Shown piece by piece: positions 1-5,175 of a stretch of DNA of 5,196 bases. Numbering within the stretch: position 1 is the first letter of the stretch; the number at the start of each line of letters is the position of its first letter. The notes below the pieces were generated by a model. It was given only the letters and a program-made list of their open reading frames with translations. It was not told the origin of the DNA and did not search any database. Both the position numbers and the translations under genes were made by a program. The stretch covers positions 1 through 5,196 of the forward strand of contig CAYRDY010000119.1 in NCBI GenBank assembly GCA_964423195.1. The letters are read 5' to 3'. This DNA comes from CAKRHR01 sp964423195 (lineage in GTDB: Bacteria; Bacillota; Clostridia; Lachnospirales; Lachnospiraceae).

Positions 1-1
1 C

Positions 2-43
2 CGTGGCGGCGCATATGAAATAGAAAGGTTGTCCGAAAAATGA
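2..43 (+). CDS. 3' end of an unidentified upstream gene (partial)
   Basis: Frame 2 is open from the window edge and reads RGGAYEIERLSEK before a TGA at 41-43. The stop overlaps the ATG of the next gene as ATGA, the usual sign of translational coupling inside an operon, and the SD-like AGAAAGG of the next gene lies within this tail. Only 13 residues are visible, so I cannot name the protein. In Bacillus subtilis ymfI follows the M16-peptidase-like genes ymfF and ymfH, but nothing in this short tail shows that the same holds here. The overlap and the open frame are seen; that it is a real gene is inference. Confidence 0.5.
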   Translation, partial: RGGAYEIERLSEK

Positions 44-777
44 ATCAAAGAAATCCTGTCGCTCTCGTCACCGGCGCCTCGCGCGGCATCGGACGAGCGG
101 TCGCGAAAGAATTCGCGGCGCACGGCTACGACCTGATCCTTATCTGTCGCAGGCGATCCGATCTGCTGGAGCAGCTCGCCGCGGGACTGGAACCGTCCGG
201 CATCCGCTGCGGCCGCTATATCGCCGATGTGCAAAATTATGAGGATATAGAAGGGATTTACGGACAGGCGGTCACCGAAATCGGCGCACCCAATGTGATC
301 GTCAACAACGCCGGCATCTCCCATATCGGCCTGCTCACAGAGATGACGCCGATGGAGTGGCAGGAAGTGATCGGTGTCAATCTGACCGGTGTCTTTAATA
401 TCTGCCGCCTATTCTGCCCGGATATGATCCGGCGGCAGTCCGGCCGCGTCATCAATATTTCCTCGGTCTGGGGCAACCTGGGCGCCTCCTGCGAGGCGGC
501 CTACGCCGCGTCAAAGGGCGGTGTCAACAGTCTCACCAGATCTCTGGCCAAGGAGCTTGCTCCGAGCCATATCACCGTCAACGCGATCGCCTGCGGCGTC
601 ATCGATACGGAGATGAATCAATTTCTGTCCGACGCGGAACGCCAGCGCCTGATCGACGAGATCCCCGCCTGCCGCATGGGCACGCCCCAGGAGGTCGCGC
701 GGATGGTGCTGCTCTTGGCAAGGGCTCCGGAATATCTGACGGGCCAGGTCATCACCATGGACGGCGGCTGGACCTGA
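40..777 (+). CDS. ymfI: SDR oxidoreductase, probable EF-P 5-aminopentanone reductase (YmfI-like)
   Basis: This is a 245-residue classical short-chain dehydrogenase of normal family length. The Rossmann nucleotide loop TGASRGIG is at 11-18, the Asp of ADV at 63, NNAG at 89-92, Asn114, and the catalytic set is Ser142, Tyr155 and Lys159 (YAASK). It resembles FabG overall, but SSVWGNLGASCE (141-152), SHIGLLTE (94-101), the MNQF after the substrate loop and the GGW ending match what I recall of Bacillus YmfI rather than FabG. YmfI is the cytosolic NADPH-dependent enzyme that reduces 5-aminopentanone on the EF-P lysine to 5-aminopentanol, helping translation of polyproline stretches. AGAAAGG ends 11 nt before the ATG, which overlaps the upstream stop. 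One oddity is Cys185 in NAIACG, where the family usually has Pro (APG). A FabG-type 3-oxoacyl-ACP reductase is the alternative. The SDR fold is near certain; the YmfI role is likely. Confidence 0.88.
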   Translation: MNQRNPVALVTGASRGIGRAVAKEFAAHGYDLILICRRRSDLLEQLAAGLEPSGIRCGRYIADVQNYEDIEGIYGQAVTEIGAPNVIVNNAGISHIGLLTEMTPMEWQEVIGVNLTGVFNICRLFCPDMIRRQSGRVINISSVWGNLGASCEAAYAASKGGVNSLTRSLAKELAPSHITVNAIACGVIDTEMNQFLSDAERQRLIDEIPACRMGTPQEVARMVLLLARAPEYLTGQVITMDGGWT

Positions 778-805
778 TCAGCGATATCCCTTCACATTGT
801 ATGAT

Positions 806-832
806 CTGTGGCAAAGTGTGAACTGTGGCAAA
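806..832 (+). repeat. 10-nt direct repeat in the MATE leader
   Basis: CTGTGGCAAA occurs at 806-815 and again at 823-832, a period of 17 bp. The first copy also lies between short inverted arms TTCACA (791-796) and TGTGAA (817-822). The spacing and the place, upstream of a transporter gene, could fit a regulator binding site, but I recognise no known operator and see no good -35/-10 pair next to it. Confidence 0.4.
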
Positions 833-835
833 ACT

Positions 836-869
836 TCCATGCGCCGCTATCGCGGCGCAACACCATGGA
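836..869 (+). promoter_or_regulatory. hairpin 1 in the MATE leader
   Basis: GCGCCGC (841-847) pairs perfectly with GCGGCGC (852-858) around the four-base loop TATC. An outer five-pair stem, TCCAT (836-840) with ATGGA (865-869), is separated by a six-base bulge on the 3' side. No T-run follows, so it is not a canonical terminator for the upstream reductase gene. It is better read as part of a structured leader for the MATE gene, or as a processing or mRNA-end hairpin. Confidence 0.45.
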
Positions 870-888
870 TGAAAGCCGATTGATACAT

Positions 889-910
889 GCGTCCAAAGTT
901 CATTGGACGC
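889..910 (+). promoter_or_regulatory. hairpin 2 in the MATE leader, just before the RBS
   Basis: GCGTCCAA (889-896) pairs with TTGGACGC (903-910) as a perfect eight-base-pair stem with a six-base loop, AGTTCA. It ends 11 nt before the GGAGG at 922-926. A stem this near the ribosome binding site could affect initiation. The two tandem hairpins recall guanidine-II (mini-ykkC) riboswitches in outline, but neither loop has the ACGR sequence that motif requires. Confidence 0.45.
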
Positions 911-934
911 CCATGACAGACGGAGGTGTGTTCT

Positions 935-2275
935 ATGCAACGAGATCTGACCCGTGGCAGTGTCCTTCGGACAATGCTGCTGTTTTCCCTGCCATATCTG
1001 CTCTCTACCTTTCTTCAGACGCTTTACGGACTGGCGGACCTTTTTATTGTCGGACAATTCAGCGGCGCCGACGTCATCTCAGCGGTGTCCATCGGCAGCC
1101 AGGTGATGCACTTTGTGACAGTGGTCATCGTTGGGCTGGCCATGGGGTCGACGGTACTCATCAGCCGGAGTGTCGGGGCAAAGGACAGCAGCGGCGTCAG
1201 CCGGGCGATCGCAAGCACGGTGGTCGTGTTCATGGCGGTAGCCGCGGTCGCGACGGCGGTACTGCTCCTGCTGTGCAATCAACTTGTCACTGTCATGTCA
1301 ACCCCGCCGGAGGCCGTCGCACAGACCAGACTATATCTCATGATCTGTTTCGCGGGGATTCCGGCCATCACGGCATTCAATATCATCAGCGCGATCTACC
1401 GCGGGCTGGGTGATACCCGAAGCCCGATGATCTTTGTCGCGCTGGCCTGCGTGATCAACATCGCGCTGGATCTGCTGTTCATCGGAGGATTCAAGATGCA
1501 GGCGGTCGGCGCGGCGCTGGGCACCGTCATCTCACAGACGTGCAGCGTCATCTTCGCGCTTGTGGCTATCCGCCGCAAGCGGACGGATTTCGCGCCGGAT
1601 CGAAAAAGTTTTGTCCCAAGCCGTGCCGTGACCGCGCAGATCCTTCGGATCGGCGTCCCCGTGGCTTTCCAGGACGCGTTTATCCAGGTGTCATTCCTGC
1701 TCATCACCGTCATCGCCAATCGCCGCGGTGTCAATGTCGCCGCGGCCGTCGGCGTGGTGGAAAAAATCATCAGCATCATGTTCCTCGTGCCATCCACGAT
1801 GCTCTCCACCGTCTCAGCTCTCGCGGCTCAGAATATGGGTGCCGGCCATCATGACCGCGCGCGGAAGGTCCTTTTCCTCGGCATCGCCGTCACCACCATC
1901 ACGGGCCTGATATTCTCCGTCTGGGCGCAGTTCGGCGCTGAGTGGCTGGTGCGCATCTTCGCGGGCGGGGATGTGGAGGTCGCCCGCCTGGGCGGTCAAT
2001 ATCTGCGCTCCTATGTGTTCGACTGCATCTTCGCCGGCGCGCACTTCTGTTTCAGCGGATATTTCTGCGCCTATGGCAAGAGCTGGGTGTCCTTCCTGCA
2101 CAATGTCCTGTCCATCGTCCTCTGCCGCGTCCCCGGCGCGTATCTGGCCATCCATCTCTGGCCGGATACGCTCTATCCCATGGGCTGGGCGGCGCCGCTT
2201 GGCTCGCTGCTCTCTACATTCATCTGCGCGGGGATATATCTGTGGATGCGGCACAAAAAACGATTGCCGGATTGA
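935..2275 (+). CDS. MATE family efflux transporter
   Basis: The product is a 446-residue inner-membrane protein with about twelve hydrophobic segments in two six-helix lobes, the normal size for MATE antiporters, which export cationic drugs or metabolites against Na+ or H+. Family marks are the conserved Pro20 in helix 1, the LADLFIVG stretch with Asp35 (33-40), YRGLGDTRSPM (155-165) after lobe-one helices, and in lobe two the VGVVEKI segment (272-278) and AAQNMGAG (297-304). The tail KKRLPD is short and basic. I chose ATG 935 because GGAGG (922-926) is eight bases upstream; a GTG at 926 in the same frame overlaps that SD and would add only three residues. The gene follows the reductase by 157 nt on the same strand and ends facing greA. 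Substrate and subfamily (NorM, DinF or MepA type) cannot be told from sequence alone. Confidence 0.95.
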   Translation: MQRDLTRGSVLRTMLLFSLPYLLSTFLQTLYGLADLFIVGQFSGADVISAVSIGSQVMHFVTVVIVGLAMGSTVLISRSVGAKDSSGVSRAIASTVVVFMAVAAVATAVLLLLCNQLVTVMSTPPEAVAQTRLYLMICFAGIPAITAFNIISAIYRGLGDTRSPMIFVALACVINIALDLLFIGGFKMQAVGAALGTVISQTCSVIFALVAIRRKRTDFAPDRKSFVPSRAVTAQILRIGVPVAFQDAFIQVSFLLITVIANRRGVNVAAAVGVVEKIISIMFLVPSTMLSTVSALAAQNMGAGHHDRARKVLFLGIAVTTITGLIFSVWAQFGAEWLVRIFAGGDVEVARLGGQYLRSYVFDCIFAGAHFCFSGYFCAYGKSWVSFLHNVLSIVLCRVPGAYLAIHLWPDTLYPMGWAAPLGSLLSTFICAGIYLWMRHKKRLPD

Positions 2276-2304
2276 AATTGACCGAATTTTTTGTCTCATC
2301 ACGC

Positions 2305-2350
2305 GGCCAAGGGGAGCGGCGGGACTTTTGTCCCGCCGCTCCCCTCGGCC
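2305..2350. terminator. long GC-rich hairpin between convergent genes, terminator-like without U-tract
   Basis: Positions 2310-2325 pair perfectly with 2330-2345 (16 base pairs, TTTT loop at 2326-2329). One A/C mismatch follows (2309/2346) and then GGCC pairs with GGCC (2305-2308 with 2347-2350). The element sits between the converging ends of the MATE gene (2275) and greA (2386), where a shared bidirectional terminator is expected. On neither strand does a T-run follow the stem: the bases after it are CACACCG on + and GCGTGATG on -. It may therefore stop polymerase in another way, protect mRNA 3' ends, or be a copy of a dispersed palindromic repeat. Confidence 0.6.
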
Positions 2351-2385
2351 CACACCGCAGTGATCCAAACCTGCCTGTGATTCTG

Positions 2386-2889
2386 TCAGAATTCCCGCAT
2401 TTTATCCGTGCCGTCGTCGCCGGTATTCTCAATATTCTTGATGACCACGTCAAAGCCATACTGATCATTCACCTGGACATGCACCTGATCCCCGATCTTA
2501 TGACCGAGAATTGCCTTCCCGATCGGCGACACATTGCTGATGCGCCCCTCCAGCGAATTTTCACGGACGGTGGTCACAATCTTGTACGTTTCCGTCTCAT
2601 CGTCATCGATAAAATACAGCGTCACCGTATTGTTCAGCCCCACCTCGTCGGACGCCGACGCATCCGAGATCACGCGGGCCGTGCGGATCATCCGCTCCAG
2701 ATAGCGGATGCGGCTCTCATTTTTATTCTTATCCCTCTTCGCCGCGTAATACTCAAAATTCTCACTCAGATCGCCGTGTTCCCTGGCCTCCTTGACCAGA
2801 GCGATCAGCTGAGGCCGCACCACCAGCTTGCGGTGCCTGATCTCCTCCTCCATTTTTTTAATATCATTTTCAGTCAACTGATCATACAT
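2386..2889 (-). CDS. greA: GreA/GreB-family transcription elongation factor
   Basis: The 167-residue product has the GreA layout: an N-terminal antiparallel coiled coil (about 5-75) and a C-terminal FKBP-like domain (about 85-155). The coiled-coil tip carries HGDLSENFEY (38-47) with the acidic pair Asp40 and Glu43 that Gre factors insert in the RNA polymerase secondary channel to stimulate cleavage of backtracked transcripts. NVSPIGKAILGHKIGD (119-134) matches the C-terminal signature. It is somewhat divergent, with FEYY where most GreA have AEYH/D, and an Asp-rich IDDDETE loop, so it may be a second Gre paralogue. Start 2889 is set by GGAGAGG (+ positions 2898-2904) eight bases upstream. A GTG at 2940 overlapping the selD stop would add 17 residues not usual in the family. 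The gene lies 47 nt after selD and is probably co-transcribed. Confidence 0.9.
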   Translation of the reverse strand: MYDQLTENDIKKMEEEIRHRKLVVRPQLIALVKEAREHGDLSENFEYYAAKRDKNKNESRIRYLERMIRTARVISDASASDEVGLNNTVTLYFIDDDETETYKIVTTVRENSLEGRISNVSPIGKAILGHKIGDQVHVQVNDQYGFDVVIKNIENTGDDGTDKMREF

Positions 2890-2936
2890 CTGATCCACCT
2901 CTCCCCGCAAAAAAGGATCCAGCCGTCCCCGGCGCC

Positions 2937-3974
2937 TCACTCAATCACGAGATATTTGTCTTCTCTCTCCGTGACATAGCCGACAATCTCCGCGCACGGC
3001 ATCTGCGCCCTCATCTCGGCGCACATCGCCTCGCCCGACCTCTCAGGCAGGGCGATCAAAAGTCCGCCCGATGTCTGCGGATCAAATAAGATATCCTCCA
3101 AGGCCAGCGGTATCTCTCTCTTTCTGGCATAGCCGTCCGCCACATACGCTCTGTTTTTGTAAGCGCCTGCTGGGATCAGACCCATCTCGGCCATCTCAAA
3201 GGCCTCGGCGTGATACGGCACCCTATCGCTCATCAGATGGATTGACACCTCGCTGCCCTGCGCCATCTCAAAGCTGTGCCCCATCAGACCAAAACCGGTC
3301 ACATCCGTACAGCTGTGCGCGGGGTAGGTGACCATCACCTCGGCAGCCGTCTTATTGAGCGTCTCCATCTGCCGGTAAATTCTCTCCATCACCGCAGCAT
3401 CCGCCATCTCCGCCTTGGCTGCCGTCGTCAGGATACCAATGCCCAAGGGTTTTGTGAGTACCAGCACGTCCCCCGGCCGCGCGCCGGAATTCTTAAGCAC
3501 CCGCCGCGGATGGACAAATCCGGAAACGGACAGGCCGTACATCGGCTCACTCCCCTCGATCGTGTGGCCGCCCGTGATGATCACGCCCGCCTCGTAGGCC
3601 TTCTGGTAGCCGCCCCGAAGAATGCCCTGCACCGCGGTCTGATCCATTTCCGCCGTCACGCACATCACATTCAGCGCGAGCTTCGGCGTGCCGCCCATCG
3701 CGTAGACATCGCTGATGGCATTGGCCGCCGCGATCCGGCCGAAGCGTTCCGCGTCATCCACGATCGGCGGAAAAAAATCAATCGTCTGCACCAGCGCCGT
3801 CTCGTCACTGATCACATACACCGACGCGTCGTCGCTCTTGTCAAATCCGACGATCAGCCGCTCGTCAAAATGCGCGGGAAAATCCGCCAGCAGGCGCGAC
3901 AATGTCCCCGCGCCCACCTTGGCCCCGCACCCCGCGCACTTCGCCAGTTTTGTCAATTTTACCTGTGTCTCCAT
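2937..3974 (-). CDS. selD: selenide, water dikinase (selenophosphate synthetase), Cys form
   Basis: The 345-residue enzyme makes selenophosphate from selenide and ATP, the selenium donor for selenocysteine and for 2-selenouridine in tRNA. The N-terminal catalytic segment reads KCAGCGAK (12-19); Cys16 and Lys19 match Cys17 and Lys20 of E. coli SelD. The Cys16 codon is TGC, so this is the cysteine form, not the selenocysteine form common in clostridia. Metal/ATP aspartates appear as SDDASV (Asp49), NAISD (Asp89) and TDVTGFG (Asp224); GGHTIEG (135-141), TKPLGIG (174-180) and DPQTSGG (298-304) are further AIRS/PurM-like family marks. Full length. Start ATG 3974 has CGGAG six bases upstream; the frame is open to 4013, but that extension has no better SD. 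It follows the nitroreductase by 111 nt and precedes greA by 47 nt. No selA, selB or selenoprotein gene is in view. Confidence 0.96.
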   Translation of the reverse strand: METQVKLTKLAKCAGCGAKVGAGTLSRLLADFPAHFDERLIVGFDKSDDASVYVISDETALVQTIDFFPPIVDDAERFGRIAAANAISDVYAMGGTPKLALNVMCVTAEMDQTAVQGILRGGYQKAYEAGVIITGGHTIEGSEPMYGLSVSGFVHPRRVLKNSGARPGDVLVLTKPLGIGILTTAAKAEMADAAVMERIYRQMETLNKTAAEVMVTYPAHSCTDVTGFGLMGHSFEMAQGSEVSIHLMSDRVPYHAEAFEMAEMGLIPAGAYKNRAYVADGYARKREIPLALEDILFDPQTSGGLLIALPERSGEAMCAEMRAQMPCAEIVGYVTEREDKYLVIE

Positions 3975-3989
3975 AAAAATCTCCGTTCC

Positions 3990-4009
3990 GCCGCACCTTT
4001 GTTGGCGGC
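3990..4009 (-). promoter_or_regulatory. small hairpin just before the selD ribosome binding site
   Basis: On the - strand GCCGC and GCGGC (4009-4005 and 3994-3990) form a five-pair GC stem around a ten-base loop; a shifted register pairs CCGCC with GGCGG equally well. It ends four bases before the CGGAG (3985-3981) of selD. It could modulate initiation, but five base pairs in GC-rich DNA can arise by chance. Confidence 0.25.
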
Positions 4010-4058
4010 ACAAATCGTTGGGAGAGGATAAGTCAGATTTTTATGTCCCTGATATTGT

Positions 4059-4101
4059 TTACAGATAATTTACCTATTGCTCTGCTTACAGATAATTCAC
4101 C
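4059..4101 (-). repeat. 16-nt direct repeat over the nitroreductase stop codon
   Basis: TTACAGATAATT + (T or C) + ACC is present at 4059-4074 and 4086-4101 (+ strand), 15 of 16 bases identical and 27 bp apart. The 4086 copy contains the last codons Asn-Tyr-Leu and the TAA of the nitroreductase. The other lies just behind the stop and carries the same AATTATCTGTAA on the coding strand. It looks like a small partial tandem duplication of the gene's 3' end. Confidence 0.5.
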
Positions 4102-4598
4102 GTCTCGGAGATGTCCTTGCGGCTGCTGTGTCCCGGCAGAGGACCCGCGTCCTCGGCCGCGTAGCCCAGATCCATCAGCATCAGGATCTCTTCATTCTCC
4201 GGCAGTCCCAGATCCCTTGCCAGTTCATCCGGATTGAAGAAGTTGAGCCAGCAGCTGTCCAGACCCGCGTTTTTGGCCGCCAGAATCATCTGCGTGGCCA
4301 CGATCGACGCGTCCTCAAGGCCGGAATCCCGCTTTCCGCCCGGATAGACAAACACATTGTTCTTGTCATAGGCCACCACCAGCACGGTAGGCGCGCCGTA
4401 TCTGCACGGGGTCGCCTTGTCGATCTTTGCGAGCCCTTCCTCGGACTGCACGACATACACCCGCTGCTCCTGCAGATTCTTCGCCGTCGGTGCGATGCGC
4501 CCGGCCTCCAAAACCGCCTCAAGCTGTTTTTGTCCGACCTGACGACCGTCAAATTTTTTGCATGAATACCTCTCTCTGATCACATCTGTAAATTCCAT
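4086..4598 (-). CDS. nitroreductase family protein (FMN-dependent)
   Basis: The 170-residue product has the length and motifs of a small bacterial nitroreductase: RERYSCKKFDGR (8-19), the Arg-Ser-x-Arg-x-Phe-like phosphate-contact region; AGRIAPTAKNLQEQ (32-45), an FMN-contact loop; ASIVATQMILAAKNAGLDSCWL (97-118, central helix and following strand); and LGYAAED near 144-150 before the C-terminal arm that embraces the partner subunit. Such homodimeric flavoproteins use NAD(P)H to reduce nitro groups, quinones or flavins; the natural substrate is unknown here. No ferredoxin domain is fused to it. ATG 4598 is chosen for GGAAGG (+ 4607-4612) eight bases upstream; an ATG at 4661 in the same frame has only a weak SD and adds 21 residues unlike the family. 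A near-consensus promoter lies about 150 bp upstream. selD and greA follow on the same strand. Confidence 0.92.
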   Translation of the reverse strand: MEFTDVIRERYSCKKFDGRQVGQKQLEAVLEAGRIAPTAKNLQEQRVYVVQSEEGLAKIDKATPCRYGAPTVLVVAYDKNNVFVYPGGKRDSGLEDASIVATQMILAAKNAGLDSCWLNFFNPDELARDLGLPENEEILMLMDLGYAAEDAGPLPGHSSRKDISETVNYL

Positions 4599-4664
4599 CT
4601 CATCTACCTTCCTTTCTTTAAATATAGACTGATCACTGTCACCGTCCATGAATTCGGACATGAC

Positions 4665-4706
4665 TCAATATCTGTCTTTCTCACGTCCACAATTGATACA
4701 CTGCAT
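4665..4706 (-). CDS. possible 13-residue leader peptide with a CxxC motif
   Basis: In the predicted leader of the nitroreductase mRNA, ATG 4706 opens MQCINCGREKDRY, closed by TGA at 4667-4665. AGGGA (+ 4717-4721) lies ten bases upstream, a usable though weak SD, and the ATG is about 34 nt after the predicted transcript start. The peptide has two cysteines as CxxC followed by Gly, like the start of a zinc ribbon. The frame is the same as that of the nitroreductase: after the TGA it continues through GTC ATG TCC into that gene without another stop. It could be a regulatory leader peptide or chance; an ORF of 13 codons is weak evidence by itself. Confidence 0.3.
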   Translation of the reverse strand: MQCINCGREKDRY

Positions 4707-4728
4707 GAAAATAGTTTCCCTGCTATGA

Positions 4729-4776
4729 ATTGACGACTTTTCATTCATTATACGCGAATTCAGAAATGTCGTCAAT
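4729..4776. promoter_or_regulatory. 14-nt inverted repeat enclosing the nitroreductase promoter (putative operator)
   Basis: Arm ATTGACGACTTTTC (4729-4742) and arm GAAATGTCGTCAAT (4763-4776) pair at 13 of 14 positions (the exception is T4738/T4767), with a 20-nt centre (4743-4762). The right arm covers the -35 box and the start of the spacer. The left arm covers the predicted transcription start, and the -10 box lies in the centre. Equal half-sites about 34 bp apart centre to centre suit a dimeric or tetrameric repressor, or DNA looping. RNA from this promoter would carry only one arm, so an RNA hairpin is not expected. I do not recognise the half-site. Confidence 0.55.
4747..4775 (-). promoter_or_regulatory. 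sigma-A type promoter for nitroreductase-selD-greA
   Basis: On the - strand TTGACG (+ 4770-4775) is followed after exactly 17 bases by a perfect TATAAT (+ 4747-4752). Only one base of the two hexamers departs from consensus. Transcription should start near 4740, giving a leader of about 140 nt before ATG 4598. It is the strongest promoter I can see in the window. Confidence 0.85.
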
Positions 4777-4819
4777 ACGGCTCAGATATTTTTGGGTCGG
4801 ATAAATCTTTCAATTCCCA

Positions 4820-4860
4820 CAAAAATATGGCAGCAGTTCGAGCAAATCAAACTGCTGCCA
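4820..4860 (-). terminator. Rho-independent terminator of the WXG100 gene
   Basis: TGGCAGCAGTT (4828-4838) pairs with AACTGCTGCCA (4850-4860), a perfect 11-pair stem with an 11-base loop. On the - strand it is followed at once by TATTTTTG, a U-tract. It begins 21 nt after the stop of the WXG100 gene and separates that gene from the promoter of the nitroreductase group. Both parts of a canonical intrinsic terminator are present. Confidence 0.85.
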
Positions 4861-4881
4861 ACACTTCATTTTCTGCAATGA

Positions 4882-5175
4882 TCAGCCTTTGAATGCCTTG
4901 GCGATTTCTTCATCGGCCTTCTCAAGGGCATCAGCTGCACCGGAAAGCATGTTGGCAATACCCTCGATTGTCTCCGGAAAACTCTCGGTCAGCATCGGCA
5001 GCATTTCATTGAATGATTCAACAAAAGACGACTGAGCCGAGCCTTCCCACTCCGCTGTCGTCGAGTCCACCCTGTTTTTGATTTCCCTGACCGCGTTGAC
5101 AATATCCTCCTTTTTCCCGTTAAGGAACTGTGCGGAATCACGCAATTCCTGCGGTGTCATTTTGATAGATGCCAT
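4882..5175 (-). CDS. WXG100 family protein (EsxA-like type VII secretion substrate)
   Basis: The 97-residue protein has the WXG100 build: about 100 residues, two long helices and a turn with Trp43-Glu44-Gly45 (TAEWEGSAQ). Members are small helical-hairpin dimers exported by type VII (Esx/Yuk) machines of Firmicutes and Actinobacteria; some are toxin partners. The C-terminal helix (DALEKADEEIAKAFKG) is acidic but has no Tyr, so the YxxxD/E export signal is not evident; its role may fall to a partner. There is no signal peptide or membrane segment. ATG 5175 has a perfect AAGGAGG (+ 5184-5190) eight bases upstream; a TTG at 5181 is too close to that SD. The gene ends in its own terminator, so it is the last or only gene of its unit; no essC, yukD or LXG toxin gene is visible. 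GC is about 51% in the four lines counted (4921-5160), against about 60% in two selD lines. Confidence 0.93.
   Translation of the reverse strand: MASIKMTPQELRDSAQFLNGKKEDIVNAVREIKNRVDSTTAEWEGSAQSSFVESFNEMLPMLTESFPETIEGIANMLSGAADALEKADEEIAKAFKG

Noticed and set aside
791..905. Promoter for the MATE gene (TATGAT at 800-805, or TTGATA at 880-885)
   Set aside because: Neither hexamer has a partner box at 16-18 bases, so transcription from the upstream operon is as likely.
808..1413. + strand frame starting in the MATE leader
   Set aside because: It continues out of frame into the MATE coding region as a low-complexity Arg/Gly/His peptide; the MATE frame is clearly the real one.
2890..2936. Terminator or attenuator between selD and greA (GCCG/CGGC stem with a GGGA loop, then T6)
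   Set aside because: The stem has only four pairs and the T-run begins seven bases after it, so it is too weak to call.
2886..2940. GTG start for greA overlapping the selD stop (GTGA)
   Set aside because: The overlap looks like coupling, but the added 17 residues precede the normal GreA start and a GGAGAGG sits eight bases before ATG 2889.
1942..2979. Long + strand frame over the MATE end, the intergenic hairpin and greA
   Set aside because: It runs out of frame through the MATE gene and antisense through greA, is rich in His/Arg/Ile/Leu without any domain pattern, and has no RBS. It is a GC-driven shadow.
3276..4031. Long + strand frame opposite selD
   Set aside because: The minus-strand selD is unambiguous, with all family motifs; the antisense product is Arg/His-rich and unlike any protein.
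4020..4075. Separate selD promoter (TTATCT, 17 bases, CATAAA on the - strand)
   Set aside because: Three of six and four of six matches to consensus are within chance in this AT-rich stretch.
4077..4565. + strand frame opposite the nitroreductase
   Set aside because: The nitroreductase motifs, SD and promoter on the minus strand explain the region; the antisense frame has no RBS or recognisable fold.
4599..4661. ATG 4661 as the nitroreductase start
   Set aside because: Only a weak SD precedes it and the extra 21 residues do not belong to the family; ATG 4598 has a good SD and starts where family members start.
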